A stretch of DNA of 64,000 bases. Source: Salinisphaera sp. T31B1. GTDB lineage: Bacteria > Pseudomonadota > Gammaproteobacteria > Nevskiales > Salinisphaeraceae. The translations under genes and the position numbers were made by a program. Below, piece by piece: positions 27,175-36,217 of this stretch. The number at the start of each line of letters is the position of its first letter. Position 1 is the first letter of the stretch. Where the stretch lies: positions 124,001 to 188,000 of the forward strand of contig NZ_APNH01000003.1 in assembly GCF_040361275.1 (NCBI RefSeq). Direction: 5' to 3'. The notes below the pieces were generated by a model that saw only the letters and a program-made list of their open reading frames with translations, was not told the DNA's origin and ran no database searches.

Positions 27175-29055
27175 ATGTCTGATCTGACCCCTTTGTTGTC
27201 CGTCGATCGCCTGTCGGTCGAACTGTCGCTGCCCCAGGGCGGGGTGGTGCGGCCGGTACGCGATGTGAGTTTCGAACTGGCCCGCGGCCAGGCGCTGGGC
27301 ATCGTCGGCGAGTCCGGCTCCGGCAAGTCGATGGCCATGCTTGCCCTGATGGGCCTGTTGCCGCACAACGCCCAGCGCAGCGCGACCCGGCTGACCCTGG
27401 GCGAGACCGATCTGCTGGCATTGCCCGATGCACAGTTCGCGCGTCAGGTTGCCGGCAAGCGTATCGGCATGATCTTTCAGGAGCCGATGACCTCGTTGAA
27501 TCCGGTCTATTCGATCGGACGACAGCTGACCGAAACCATGACCCTGCACGGGCAGGCCACGGCCCGGGTCGCACGGGGCCGCGCCCTGGAATTGCTGGAG
27601 CGAGTGGGCGTGCCCGAACCCGAGCTGCGGCTGCGCCAGTACCCGCACCAGCTCTCCGGCGGGCTGCGCCAGCGGGTGATGATCGCCATGGCGCTGATGA
27701 ATTCGCCCGAGCTGATCATCGCCGACGAACCGACCACTGCGCTGGATGTGACCATCAAGGCACAGATACTCGACCTGCTCGCCGAGCTGCGTAAAGAGCT
27801 CGGTACGGCGATGATTCTGGTCAGCCACGATATCGCCGCGGTATCGCGCGCGGTCGACCGCGTGGGGGTGATGTATGCGGGGACGTTCGTCGAGCAGGGC
27901 CCGCTCGACGCCGTGCTGGGCGCACCGCTGCACCCCTATACGCAAGGGCTGTTGCGCTGCGCACCGCGAGCGCTCGCTCCCAGAGGCGGCGGCCGGCTCG
28001 GTTCCATCGCCGGCAGCGTGCCCCGGCCGTTCGCACGGCTTTCTCGCTGTGGCTTTGTCGATCGCTGCCCGCTGGCACACGACGCCTGTCGCGACGGCGA
28101 GCCGGGCATGAGCGCGGCCGACGACCAGCGTTATCGCTGTGTGCTCGGCGCCGATCGGCTGCGCGACTTCGATTGGGCGGACACCACGGCCGCTGCTGCG
28201 TCAGACGGGTCGGCCGAGGATGCCTCGAGGCATCCGGCCGCCAACGACATGCCGGTGCTGTCGCTGGAATCGGTCAGCTGTGAATTCATCACGCGTCGCG
28301 GCGTGTTCGGCCGGGCGCATCGCTTGCGCGCGGTCGACGATGCCACTCTGGGTTTGCATCGCGGCGAGATTCTCGCGGTGGTCGGCGAGTCGGGCTCCGG
28401 CAAGACGACCATGGCGCGCATGCTGCTCGGACTGCAGAACCCGACGGATGGCATCGTGCGCTTCGAGGGTCGACCACTGGCCGATACCGGCGCCCGCGAA
28501 CGCGCCCGCCGTATCCAGCCGGTGTTCCAGGATCCGTATTCGTCACTCAATCCGTTGCGCACGGTGGCCGATGCCATTGGCCGGCCGCTGGTGGTACACG
28601 GCATCGGCGACGCACGCACACGACGCGAACGCGTGCGTGAGGTGATGGATCTGGTGGGACTCGATGCGCGTTTTCACGACAGCTATCCGGGCCAGATGTC
28701 CGGCGGGCAGCGCCAGCGCGTGGCCGTGGCGCGCGCGTTGGCACTGGAGCCGGAGGTGCTGGTATGCGACGAGCCGACCTCGGCGCTGGATATCTCCGTA
28801 CAGGCACAGATTCTCAATCTGCTGCTGGACCTGCAGGCACGGCTGAACCTGACCTATTTCATCATCACCCACGACCTGGCTGTGGTGCGTTACATGGCCA
28901 GTCGCGTGGCGGTGATGCAGCGCGGGCGCATCGTCGAGCGCGGGCCGACCGAGCGTGTCTACACCGCGCCGGAGCATGCCTATACGCGCGAGCTGCTCGC
29001 CTCCATGACGGATGCGCCGGGCGACCGTTCGGCCGCTGGCGCGGCGCCGGCATGA
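27175..29055 (+). CDS. Fused double ATP-binding subunit of peptide-type ABC importer (DppD-DppF fusion)
   Basis: A 626-residue protein carrying both nucleotide-binding domains of the importer in one chain. Walker A sites are GESGSGKS in the first half and GESGSGKT in the second; signatures are [15 protein letters not shown] and [15 protein letters not shown]; both Walker B motifs are intact ([26 protein letters not shown]). The first domain is followed by the oligopeptide-transporter C-terminal segment with cysteine-containing [14 protein letters not shown], typical of an Fe-S or metal-binding loop in this family. GsiA and YejF show the same architecture. It contrasts with cluster B, where the two ATPases are separate genes. 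It starts directly at the base after the permease stop. Confidence 0.93.
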   Translation: MSDLTPLLSVDRLSVELSLPQGGVVRPVRDVSFELARGQALGIVGESGSGKSMAMLALMGLLPHNAQRSATRLTLGETDLLALPDAQFARQVAGKRIGMIFQEPMTSLNPVYSIGRQLTETMTLHGQATARVARGRALELLERVGVPEPELRLRQYPHQLSGGLRQRVMIAMALMNSPELIIADEPTTALDVTIKAQILDLLAELRKELGTAMILVSHDIAAVSRAVDRVGVMYAGTFVEQGPLDAVLGAPLHPYTQGLLRCAPRALAPRGGGRLGSIAGSVPRPFARLSRCGFVDRCPLAHDACRDGEPGMSAADDQRYRCVLGADRLRDFDWADTTAAAASDGSAEDASRHPAANDMPVLSLESVSCEFITRRGVFGRAHRLRAVDDATLGLHRGEILAVVGESGSGKTTMARMLLGLQNPTDGIVRFEGRPLADTGARERARRIQPVFQDPYSSLNPLRTVADAIGRPLVVHGIGDARTRRERVREVMDLVGLDARFHDSYPGQMSGGQRQRVAVARALALEPEVLVCDEPTSALDISVQAQILNLLLDLQARLNLTYFIITHDLAVVRYMASRVAVMQRGRIVERGPTERVYTAPEHAYTRELLASMTDAPGDRSAAGAAPA

Positions 29056-29083
29056 ATCCTTCGAAAGCAGAGTACTTATATCC

Positions 29084-30424
29084 ATGATCGATCCGTCAAG
29101 TGCCGAGGCCGTGCGAGGCTTGTTCAGCACGACTGCCCGCCACCAGTCCTGGCTAGATGTCGAGGCCGCGCTGGCGCTGGCCGAGGCCGAGCTGAACATG
29201 ATTCCGGCTGCCGCGGCACAGGAGATCGCCCGACACGCCCGGCTCGAAGCCATCGACTGCCAGGCATTCAGTGATCTGGCCGCGCGCAATCGTGCGCCGG
29301 TGCTCGCGCTGGTCGAGACGCTGGCGGCCGCCTGTTCTGCCGAGGCCGGCGCCTATGTGCACTGGGGTGGCACGACTCAGAACATCATCCAGACCGCGCG
29401 CATCGTGCAGATGAAAAAAGCACATGGCGCGCTGCTTGGCCGGCTGGGCTCGGTGTTCGACAAGCTGGCGACCATGGCCGATACCAGTGCTCAGATGATC
29501 GTGGCCGGCCGCTCGAACCGCCGCCAGGGGTTGCCCATCACCTTCGGTTTCAAGGTGGCGGCCTGGATCGACGAGCTGCTGCGCCACGAGCAGCGCCTGA
29601 CCGGAGCCGAACCGCGGGTGTTCATGTCGCAGTTCGGCGGTGCGCTCGGCGCCATGCATGCGTTCGGCGAAAAGGGCCCGGCGTTGAACACGGCAGTCTC
29701 CGCACGGCTCGGCCTGTACCCCGCCGCGGTGCCGGTGCGTTCGGCACTGGATCATATCGCCGAGTACATGCAGCTGCTCGCGCTGCTGGGCAGCACCTGC
29801 GCCAAGATCGCCGGCGAGTTCTATACGCTGATGACCGATGAAATCGGCGAGGTGATCGAGGAACTCGAAGGCGCGGTGGGCAGTAGCACTATGCCCCAGA
29901 AGGTCAACTCCAAGATCGCGGTCAAGGTGATCGCCCACGCCACCCGTCTGCGGGGTTATGCCACCAGTACGCTGGACGCCATGCAGCCGTCCCACGAAGG
30001 CGATGCGGCTTCGAACATGGTCATGTACAGCGCGATCGACGAGGCGGTGCCACTGTCTTACGAACTGTTGTGTCTGTTCGACGAACTGCTGGCCAGTATC
30101 CGTCTCATACCCGAGCACATGCGTCGCAACCTCGAGGCCTCGGACGGACTGATCGTTGCGGAAAAGGCGATGATGCTGCTGGCCACGCACGTCGGGCGCT
30201 CGCAGGCACATCACATGGTTCAGGACAGCGTGGCCGACGCACGCGCCCGCGGCGGCGGCCTGGCAGACGCGCTGGCCGCCCATCGGGATCTGCCTGAGGC
30301 GATCGATTCCGGCCGACTGATCGCCGAACTGCGCCCGGAAGCCTACACCGGCCAGAGCGTGCCCATGGCGCGCGCAGCGATCGGCCGGGCGCGTGCAGCG
30401 GCCGAGCGGTTGCGGTCGGGCTGA
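29084..30424 (+). CDS. Fumarase/aspartase-superfamily lyase (adenylosuccinate lyase / PcaB-like)
   Basis: A 446-residue all-helical enzyme of the fumarase/aspartase superfamily. The superfamily signature GSSTMPQKVNSK (about residues 266-277) with the mobile catalytic-serine loop is present, as are HWGGTTQNI (usually HWGATTQDI) and the C-terminal helical domain. Members beta-eliminate fumarate from succinyl amines or cycloisomerise 3-carboxymuconate. The start ATG 29084 fits the family N-terminus (IDPSSAEAVRGLFSTTARHQSW). It closes the cluster A operon 28 bases after the ATPase gene. Its link with an importer suggests it cleaves the imported solute, but whether it is a PcaB, a purine-type lyase or a C-N lyase for a xenobiotic cannot be decided here. 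Confidence 0.82.
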   Translation: MIDPSSAEAVRGLFSTTARHQSWLDVEAALALAEAELNMIPAAAAQEIARHARLEAIDCQAFSDLAARNRAPVLALVETLAAACSAEAGAYVHWGGTTQNIIQTARIVQMKKAHGALLGRLGSVFDKLATMADTSAQMIVAGRSNRRQGLPITFGFKVAAWIDELLRHEQRLTGAEPRVFMSQFGGALGAMHAFGEKGPALNTAVSARLGLYPAAVPVRSALDHIAEYMQLLALLGSTCAKIAGEFYTLMTDEIGEVIEELEGAVGSSTMPQKVNSKIAVKVIAHATRLRGYATSTLDAMQPSHEGDAASNMVMYSAIDEAVPLSYELLCLFDELLASIRLIPEHMRRNLEASDGLIVAEKAMMLLATHVGRSQAHHMVQDSVADARARGGGLADALAAHRDLPEAIDSGRLIAELRPEAYTGQSVPMARAAIGRARAAAERLRSG

Positions 30425-30500
30425 GATCTGACGGCTCCGCGCTCGCCGCCAGACTGTGGCATCGTGGGCGGCTTAGCCGTTCACCCTGCGAGCATACGCC

Positions 30501-31022
30501 ATGGGCCATTCAACCGAGTTCGTGCCGCTGCATGTCGCAGTGCTCACCGTTTCGGATACCCGCGACGAGGCCACCGATAAATCCGGTCGTTTGCTGGCCG
30601 ATCGTGTCGAATCCGCCGGCCATGTGCTGCATGCGAAGACGATCTGCCGCGACGATGTCTACGAACTGCGTGCGCGCGTGTCGCGCTGGATTGCCGACGA
30701 CCGGCCGGACGTGGTGATCACCACCGGCGGTACCGGTCTGACCGGGCGCGATGTCACCCCGCAGGCGCTAGAGATTCTCTTCGATCGGCGGATCGACGGG
30801 TTCGGCGAGATGTTCCGGGTGCTGTCCTACGACACGATCGGCACTTCGACGTTGCAGTCACGTGCGATTGCCGGTGTGGCCAAGGCCACGTTCATCTTCT
30901 GTCTGCCGGGCTCGTCCGGTGCCTGTGCCGATGGCTGGGACAAACTGATCGCCGCCCAGATCGATGCCCGGACCCAGCCCTGCAATCTGCACGAGCTGCT
31001 GCCGAGACTGACCGAACGTTGA
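30501..31022 (+). CDS. moaB: Molybdenum cofactor biosynthesis protein MoaB
   Basis: A 173-residue MogA/MoaB-fold protein. The molybdopterin-binding fold shows the strand VAVLTVSDTRD with the conserved Ser-Asp, the TTGGTGLTGRDVTP loop, and PGSSGACADGWD near the end, all MoaB hallmarks. MoaB/MogA proteins adenylylate molybdopterin before molybdate insertion. It stands alone between the two catabolic clusters, and no other moa or moe gene is in the window. An 11-base-pair hairpin follows the stop codon. Confidence 0.93.
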   Translation: MGHSTEFVPLHVAVLTVSDTRDEATDKSGRLLADRVESAGHVLHAKTICRDDVYELRARVSRWIADDRPDVVITTGGTGLTGRDVTPQALEILFDRRIDGFGEMFRVLSYDTIGTSTLQSRAIAGVAKATFIFCLPGSSGACADGWDKLIAAQIDARTQPCNLHELLPRLTER

Positions 31023-31028
31023 GACCCC

Positions 31029-31057
31029 GTGCCGTCGGCGCGTGCGGCCGGCGGCAC
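31029..31057. terminator. 11-bp hairpin downstream of moaB
   Basis: GTGCCGTCGGC (31029-31039) pairs with GCCGGCGGCAC (31047-31057), including one G-T wobble, around a seven-base loop. It sits between moaB and the convergent PEP-CTERM-like gene, with no T tract on either strand, so it is a probable bidirectional terminator or mRNA-end hairpin. Confidence 0.45.
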
Positions 31058-31073
31058 GAGTCCATAGCGAACT

Positions 31074-31691
31074 TCAGCTGCGTGCGCGGCGGCGCATGCC
31101 CCAGCCGATGAACACCAGCGCGATGGCGAACAGCGCCAGCGGGGCCGGTTCGGCCACGTCGGTCGGCGGATCGATGCTCGGCGGCACGCGCAGATCGGTA
31201 TCGAGCTGGCCCCAGATCAGGCCACTCAGCCAGGGATTGCAGAAATCCTTGACCAGAGCGATGAAGCCAGTCTGGCTGCTGGTGAGACCGACCGTGCAGT
31301 TCTCGCAGTTCGGCATGCTCACGAACAGTGAGCCCAGCTCGAACGAACTCAGCGCACTGCCATCGTCGGCGATGCGCCCGCTGAACAGGCTGGTGGACAG
31401 TGCGGACTGGGTGAAATCGACCGAGCCGATCGACAATCCCCAGCCCAGCAGATCGCTGTTATCGAAGCGGGCGCCGGGCTGAGCGGCCGCGTCGTCGATC
31501 TCCAGATAGCCGGTCAATGCATCGCCGGCATGGAACGGTGCCGGCATCGAGCCGAACAGTGTGCTGCCGCCCTTGATCGAGCCCGAGAAATCGATGAACG
31601 CGGCCTGGGCTGTCAGCGGTGCGATGGCCAGCAACACGATCACTACGGTGGTGCGGCGAGCCAGTCGTTTGAAATTGAACGTCTTCTTCAT
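31074..31691 (-). CDS. Exported protein with PEP-CTERM-like sorting signal
   Basis: A 205-residue protein with an N-terminal signal (RTTVVIVLLAIAPLTAQA) and a C-terminal tail consisting of a Glu-Pro-Ala-Pro motif (VAEPAPLALF), one hydrophobic helix (ALFAIALVFIGW) and a basic end (GMRRRARS). That tripartite tail is the PEP-CTERM sorting signal recognised by exosortases, which anchor or process exported proteins made by EPS-producing bacteria. The central part, with FSGSIKGGSTLFG and PNCENCTV, matches nothing I recognise, though beta-rich PEP-CTERM proteins often look like this. ATG 31691 is preferred because the preceding in-frame residues are not signal-like. No exosortase gene is in the window. 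Confidence 0.72.
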   Translation of the reverse strand: MKKTFNFKRLARRTTVVIVLLAIAPLTAQAAFIDFSGSIKGGSTLFGSMPAPFHAGDALTGYLEIDDAAAQPGARFDNSDLLGWGLSIGSVDFTQSALSTSLFSGRIADDGSALSSFELGSLFVSMPNCENCTVGLTSSQTGFIALVKDFCNPWLSGLIWGQLDTDLRVPPSIDPPTDVAEPAPLALFAIALVFIGWGMRRRARS

Positions 31692-31900
31692 GATTGGAAT
31701 GTGCCTGAAAGTAGTCCCCGATCCATCGGAAAGCATGGAACATGCCAATCGTTTTAAGTCTTTAACGTCAATGCGTTGAGAATTTCATACGTCGCGGGTG
31801 ACCTGATTTGTCAGGAAAATCGACACCGGAGCCGCGATGACGCGCGACAAACGCGTGCCGCTGTAAGCACCACCGACGTCTGCCCGCCGACACAAGCGTC

Positions 31901-32878
31901 CTAATGGCCGGTGTGCGCGGCCGCCAGAACGATCGGCTGTTCGGTGTCGGCGGTGGACGGCGTGAAGCGCATGCCGAAGCCTTCGACGGTATCGCGGGCC
32001 TCGCGTTCGATCCAGTCGCACACCAGCGCGACATGGCTGTCGGCCAGGCGCTTGTGCGTGGTACTCATCCAGATGTCGGCCGCCCGTCGCAGCGCGGTGT
32101 CGAACGGCATGACCAACCGCCCGCTGGCCAGTTCGTTTTCGATCAGCAGCCTCTGTGCGATGGCCACGCCCAGCCCCTGGGAGGCTGCCTGATTGGCCAG
32201 TCCCGATTCCCGGAAGGTGATCTCCTGACGTGGAGACAGCGACTCCGCGCCGGCGACTTTCAGCCAGTTCGGCCAGTCCAGGCGCCGATACCGCGATCGC
32301 AGCAGCGTGTGGTGGACCAGGTTGTCTATCGGGGGCAGCGGATGACGTGAGCTGCGCGCCAGCGTCGGGCTGCAGGCCGGCACGACGATATCCGGCAGGA
32401 TGGCGCGGCTGAAATGATCGTCGCGCGGTTCGTTGCCGTATTTGATCGTGATGTCGGCATGGGCGTCTTCGAACTCCTGCGGCTTGGCCGCCGACATCAG
32501 GTTGAGATCGATCTCGGGATGGGCGTCGCGAAAACGGCCGAGCCTCGGGATCAGCCAGTGCATCAGAAAGCCCTGATAAGTGCACAGGCTCACCACGGTC
32601 GCACCGTTGCGCGGAATCAGGCGCGCGCCTTCGTCGAGCATGTCCAGAGCGGCGGTGATCGAGGGCAGCAGGGCAGCGCCGTCGTGGGTCAACTCGATGA
32701 CGTTGGCGTGCCGGATGAACAACGGTTTTCCGAAATACTCCTCCAGGACAAGCACTTGACGGCTCACTGCGGCCGGCGTGACGTGCAGCTCTGCTGCCGC
32801 TCGCGCGAAACTGCCACAGCGCGCCGCGGCTTCGAAATTACGCAACGGGTTCAGGGGCGGCAGGCGTCGTCTGGGCAT
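31901..32878 (-). CDS. LysR-family transcriptional regulator, GcvA-like (cluster B)
   Basis: A 325-residue LysR regulator with the N-terminal segment LPPLNPLRNFEAAARCGSFA and helix-turn-helix LHVTPAAVSRQVLVLEEYFG, the GcvA/AmpR-type subgroup, and an effector-binding domain (about 95-300). ATG 32878 begins the canonical N-terminus; the longer upstream frame overlaps the promoter region and is not LysR-like. It is divergent from the acyl-CoA dehydrogenase genes 170 bases away and is the likely regulator of the large cluster B operon. Confidence 0.9.
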   Translation of the reverse strand: MPRRRLPPLNPLRNFEAAARCGSFARAAAELHVTPAAVSRQVLVLEEYFGKPLFIRHANVIELTHDGAALLPSITAALDMLDEGARLIPRNGATVVSLCTYQGFLMHWLIPRLGRFRDAHPEIDLNLMSAAKPQEFEDAHADITIKYGNEPRDDHFSRAILPDIVVPACSPTLARSSRHPLPPIDNLVHHTLLRSRYRRLDWPNWLKVAGAESLSPRQEITFRESGLANQAASQGLGVAIAQRLLIENELASGRLVMPFDTALRRAADIWMSTTHKRLADSHVALVCDWIEREARDTVEGFGMRFTPSTADTEQPIVLAAAHTGH

Positions 32879-32923
32879 GAACGCAGCATAACAAAAAGTT
32901 TGTCTAGGCTTATTTATTGCCGC

Positions 32924-32953
32924 TTTCAGGCGCTTCGACGCGATGGTTATAGT
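32924..32953 (+). promoter_or_regulatory. Candidate promoter of cluster B
   Basis: TATAGT (32948-32953) is a good -10 hexamer in the LysR/acyl-CoA-dehydrogenase divergent gap. The best upstream match is TTTCAG (32924-32929) at 18 bases, a weak -35, as expected for an activator-dependent promoter. Transcription would begin near 32960, leaving a leader of about 90 bases before ATG 33049. Confidence 0.35.
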
Positions 32954-33048
32954 CGATCGGCAGGCCACACCAACGACGAACATAACGCTCGGGTGGCTGC
33001 AGCTTGGGCCGGTCCCCGGTTCGAGAGGCATGAGGAGAGGTTCTAAAG

Positions 33049-34200
33049 ATGCATTCGTTTCGATTCGATCCGGTCGAGTTGCCGGCATCGGCTCTATCCT
33101 TTCGCGACGACGCACGTGCGTTTCTGGCCGACGAGATCGCCCAGGATCGGTTCACGCCACATCGCAATTCCTGGAATACGTTCGACCCGGACTTCAGCCG
33201 TCGTTCGGGCGCGGCCGGTTTCATCGGCATGCATTGGCCCAAACGCTATGGCGGCCGCGAGGCCAGTGCTCTCGATCGTTTCGTGGTGATCGAGGAGATG
33301 CTCGCCGCGGGTGCGCCGCTGGGCGCCCACTGGGTCGCCGACCGCCAGAGCGGCAACAACATTCTGGCCAACGGATCGCAGGCCGCCCGCGACGATATCC
33401 TGCCGCGTATCGCTGCCGGCGAGTGCTATTTCGCGATCGGCATGAGCGAGCCGAACTCCGGCTCCGACCTGGCCTCGGTCGGCATGCGCGCCACGCGCGG
33501 CGACGGCGGCTGGATCCTCAACGGCACCAAGATCTGGACCAGCAGCGCCCACCGCGCCCATTACCTGATTGCCCTGGCCCGCAGCGCGCCGCTGGGCGAC
33601 GACCGACACGCTGGCCTGACCCAGTTCATCGTCGATCTGGGCGAAGGCAAGGGTGTAACCACGCGCCCGATCTACAACCTCTACGGCGGCCATGATTTCA
33701 ACGAAGTGTTCTTCGACGATGTGTTCGTGGCCGACGACATGCTCATCGGCGACGAAGGCGGCGGTTGGCAGATGGTCACCGGTGAACTGGCCTTCGAACG
33801 AAGCGGTCCGGACCGGATTCTGAGCACGTTCCAGCTGCTGCGCCAGTTGATCGAGAAGATCGCGCAGCACGCCGACGAGCGTCGCCAGATTGCGGTGGGC
33901 CGGCTGATCTCGCATCTCGTGTCGCTGCGCCAGATGTCGCTGTCGGTCGCCGGAATGCTCGAGAAAGGCGAATCGCCCGAGCTCGAGGCGGCCGCGGTCA
34001 AGGATGTCGGCACCGCCTTTGAGCAGGAGATTCCCGAGATCGCCCGTCTGTTGGTCGATATCGAGCCGTCGGCCGACAGCAACGACCCGTATATCGAATC
34101 GCTGGCGCTTGGTGTGTTATCGGCGCCTAGTTTTTCCATTCGCGGCGGAACGCGCGAGATCCTGCGAGGCATTATCGCGAAAGGGCTGGGGCTACGATGA
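33049..34200 (+). CDS. Acyl-CoA dehydrogenase, probable catalytic subunit
   Basis: A 383-residue acyl-CoA dehydrogenase: an N-terminal helical domain, the beta domain with GMSEPNSGSDLASV and KIWTSSAHRAHYLI (FAD and substrate contacts), and the C-terminal helical domain ending IRGGTREILRGIIAKGLGL. A Glu in ELAFERSGPDR (about residue 250) sits where isovaleryl-CoA dehydrogenase keeps its catalytic base, while the usual Glu before the GT motif is Gly. It oxidises an acyl-CoA to the 2-enoyl-CoA with electron transfer to ETF. GAGGAGAGG precedes ATG 33049. Its stop overlaps the start of a second dehydrogenase (ATGA), which suggests a heteromeric complex. Confidence 0.88.
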   Translation: MHSFRFDPVELPASALSFRDDARAFLADEIAQDRFTPHRNSWNTFDPDFSRRSGAAGFIGMHWPKRYGGREASALDRFVVIEEMLAAGAPLGAHWVADRQSGNNILANGSQAARDDILPRIAAGECYFAIGMSEPNSGSDLASVGMRATRGDGGWILNGTKIWTSSAHRAHYLIALARSAPLGDDRHAGLTQFIVDLGEGKGVTTRPIYNLYGGHDFNEVFFDDVFVADDMLIGDEGGGWQMVTGELAFERSGPDRILSTFQLLRQLIEKIAQHADERRQIAVGRLISHLVSLRQMSLSVAGMLEKGESPELEAAAVKDVGTAFEQEIPEIARLLVDIEPSADSNDPYIESLALGVLSAPSFSIRGGTREILRGIIAKGLGLR

Positions 34201-35261
34201 ACGACGATATTCGCGACATGGTGCTCGATACGGCCGCCCGGCTGTTCTCCGATCGGGTCGACCGTGATCTATGGCAGGCCAGCGAAGCCGGCGGCTTTTC
34301 CGAGGATGCATGGTCGGCGGTCACCGATATGGGGCTGGCCAGCATGCTGCTGTCCGAAGCACAGGGCGGCACCGGGCTCGATGCGGCTGACGGGCTGGCC
34401 CTGGCCGAGCTTGCCGGCTATCACGCCCTGCCGCTGCCGCTGGCGGAGTCGTTCGTGGGGCTGATGTTGTTGGCAGGCGCCCGCGATCTCGAAGGCGATG
34501 AAGTCGTTGCGCTGGCCGGCGCACATAATCTCGACGACGTGACGCTGGACCGGCGCAACGACGGCTGGGTTTGCCGCGGACGGCTGCACCGCGTCGCCTG
34601 GGGGCGGCACGCGCGTTACGTGCTGCTCGATCTGCCGGGCGACGACGGCATGACCCGACGGGTCACCATTGCCGCGGACCGGGTGTCCTGGCAGCAGGGC
34701 ACCAGCCTGGCCGGCGAGGCGCGCGACAGCGCCGAACTGGATGCGCTGGCGATCCTGGACGACGATGTCCGCCAACTCCCTGCATCCCACCTTGGAATCA
34801 CGGAATGGGGCGCGCTGATACGTTCGTTGCAGATGGCGGGTGCCATGCGGCGCGCGCTCGAGCTGTCCGTCGAGCATGCCAACGAACGCAAACAGTTCGG
34901 TCGGCCGATCGCCAAGTTCCAGGCGATCCAGCAGCAGCTCGCCGCGATGGCCGGACAGGTAGCGACCGCCGGCGCGGCGGCCGCTGCCGCCAGTCGTGCG
35001 GTCGACGGCGACAATGCCGCCTTCATGATCTCGGTGGCCAAGGCGAGGGTTAGCGAAGCGGCCTGTGCAACGACGGCCATCGCCCATCAGGTGCATGCCG
35101 CCATGGGCTTCACGCGCGAACACACGCTGCACTACTACACCCGTCGTCTGTGGTCCTGGCGCGACGAATTCGGCGCCGAACCCTATTGGCAGAAGCAGGT
35201 GGGCGAGCGTGCCTGCGAGGCCGGCCGTGATGGTCTGTGGCCGTTTCTGAGCGCGCTCTGA
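34197..35261 (+). CDS. Acyl-CoA dehydrogenase-like protein, second subunit
   Basis: A 354-residue acyl-CoA dehydrogenase-family protein, shorter than its neighbour and overlapping it by four bases. Family features are VTDMGLASMLLSEAQGGTG, the ERKQFGRPIAKFQAIQQQLA helix and the C-terminal HQVHAAMGFTREHTLHYYTRR segment. I see no Glu at either of the two known catalytic-base positions: the isovaleryl-type position reads GALIRSLQMAG and no YEGT-type motif is present. The pair resembles heteromeric acyl-CoA dehydrogenases of steroid side-chain degradation, where one subunit carries the base. This is inference from motif reading, not alignment. Confidence 0.83.
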   Translation: MNDDIRDMVLDTAARLFSDRVDRDLWQASEAGGFSEDAWSAVTDMGLASMLLSEAQGGTGLDAADGLALAELAGYHALPLPLAESFVGLMLLAGARDLEGDEVVALAGAHNLDDVTLDRRNDGWVCRGRLHRVAWGRHARYVLLDLPGDDGMTRRVTIAADRVSWQQGTSLAGEARDSAELDALAILDDDVRQLPASHLGITEWGALIRSLQMAGAMRRALELSVEHANERKQFGRPIAKFQAIQQQLAAMAGQVATAGAAAAAASRAVDGDNAAFMISVAKARVSEAACATTAIAHQVHAAMGFTREHTLHYYTRRLWSWRDEFGAEPYWQKQVGERACEAGRDGLWPFLSAL

Positions 35262-35354
35262 TTTCATGAATACGTGCGTGCGGTTGTCGTCATCAGCCCT
35301 GTCGGCTGCGACGTCTGCCGTGGCGATCGATCGCCATTTCGAACGGAGCCCGCG

Positions 35355-36146
35355 ATGACGACCATGCTTGCCAAGGACACGTTCGCCGGACGGGTCGCCC
35401 TGGTGACCGGCGGCGGCAGCGGTATCGGCTATGAGATCGCCCGTACGCTCGGACGGCTGGGTGCCAGTGTCGTCATCGGCAGCCGGCGTCGGGACGTCAT
35501 CGAGCAGGCCGCGGATGAGCTGCGCGCCGACGGCTCCGAGGCGCTGGCCGTGCCGCTTGACGTACGCGAACCCGACCAGGTCGAGGCCTTCATGAACGCC
35601 GCCGAGACGGAGTACGGACGGCTCGACATGCTCGTCAATGCCGCGGCCGGCAACTTCCGGGTCAAGGCCGAGGACATGTCGGTCAATGCCTGGCGCGCGG
35701 TCGTCTCGATCGTGCTCGATGGCACATGGTTCTGCACACAGGCGGCCGGACGCCGGATGATTGCCGCCGGCGGCGGTTCGATTCTCAACGTCGGCACGGT
35801 GGGGGCGTTTCATGGCGGGCCGCTGGCGGTCCACTCGGCCAGCGCCAAGGCCGGCGTGCTGGCGATGACCCGGACGCTGGCCGTCGAGTGGGGCGCCCAT
35901 AACGTGCGCGTGAACGTGGTCACGCCCGGTTCGACCAACGATACCGGGGCCGTGACTCAGCTGTTTCCGACGGACGCCGATCGCAAGCGCATCCTGCGCA
36001 ACGTGCCGCGTGGACGGTTCGCCGAACGGATCGAGATCGCCAACGCCGCCGCATATCTGCTCAGCGACTATGCCGATTTCATTACTGGCGAGAATCTGGT
36101 GATCGACGGGGGCCGCTGGCTCGGGCGCGGGCATCTGGAGAATTGA
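35355..36146 (+). CDS. SDR oxidoreductase of the 2,4-dienoyl-CoA reductase type
   Basis: A 263-residue short-chain dehydrogenase/reductase. The cofactor motif TGGGSGIG is at residues 18-25, and NAAAGNF, VLDGTWF and HSASAKAGVLAMTRTLAVEWG follow. The last replaces the usual YxxxK: the Tyr position holds a non-Tyr residue and Lys is kept. The same pattern (AAGNF plus SASAKAG) characterises mammalian and bacterial 2,4-dienoyl-CoA reductases, which remove conjugated double bases produced during breakdown of unsaturated acyl-CoAs using NADPH. ATG 35355 has GGAG seven bases upstream. Position among acyl-CoA genes supports a role in unsaturated acyl degradation; another enoyl-CoA-reducing role is possible. 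Confidence 0.82.
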   Translation: MTTMLAKDTFAGRVALVTGGGSGIGYEIARTLGRLGASVVIGSRRRDVIEQAADELRADGSEALAVPLDVREPDQVEAFMNAAETEYGRLDMLVNAAAGNFRVKAEDMSVNAWRAVVSIVLDGTWFCTQAAGRRMIAAGGGSILNVGTVGAFHGGPLAVHSASAKAGVLAMTRTLAVEWGAHNVRVNVVTPGSTNDTGAVTQLFPTDADRKRILRNVPRGRFAERIEIANAAAYLLSDYADFITGENLVIDGGRWLGRGHLEN

Positions 36147-36217
36147 GCGTCCGTGGCGGCCGATAGCGCAGCCGTATGCGTGATTTTTCGCAGAACATCC
36201 AAGGATCGAGGTTTTCT

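Noticed and set aside
26338-28080. 580-codon minus-strand frame opposite the ABC permease and ATPase genes
   Set aside because: Composition is His/Gln/Arg-rich with no family signal, opposite clear ABC transporter genes.
34269-36134. 621-codon open frame on the minus strand opposite the acyl-CoA dehydrogenase and SDR genes
   Set aside because: It is antisense to two well-supported genes and has no domain motif; long antisense frames are expected in GC-rich DNA.
36176-36217. Upstream start for the acyl-CoA synthetase
   Set aside because: It has no ribosome site, whereas ATG 36218 has GAGG six bases before it; the extra residues show no domain character.
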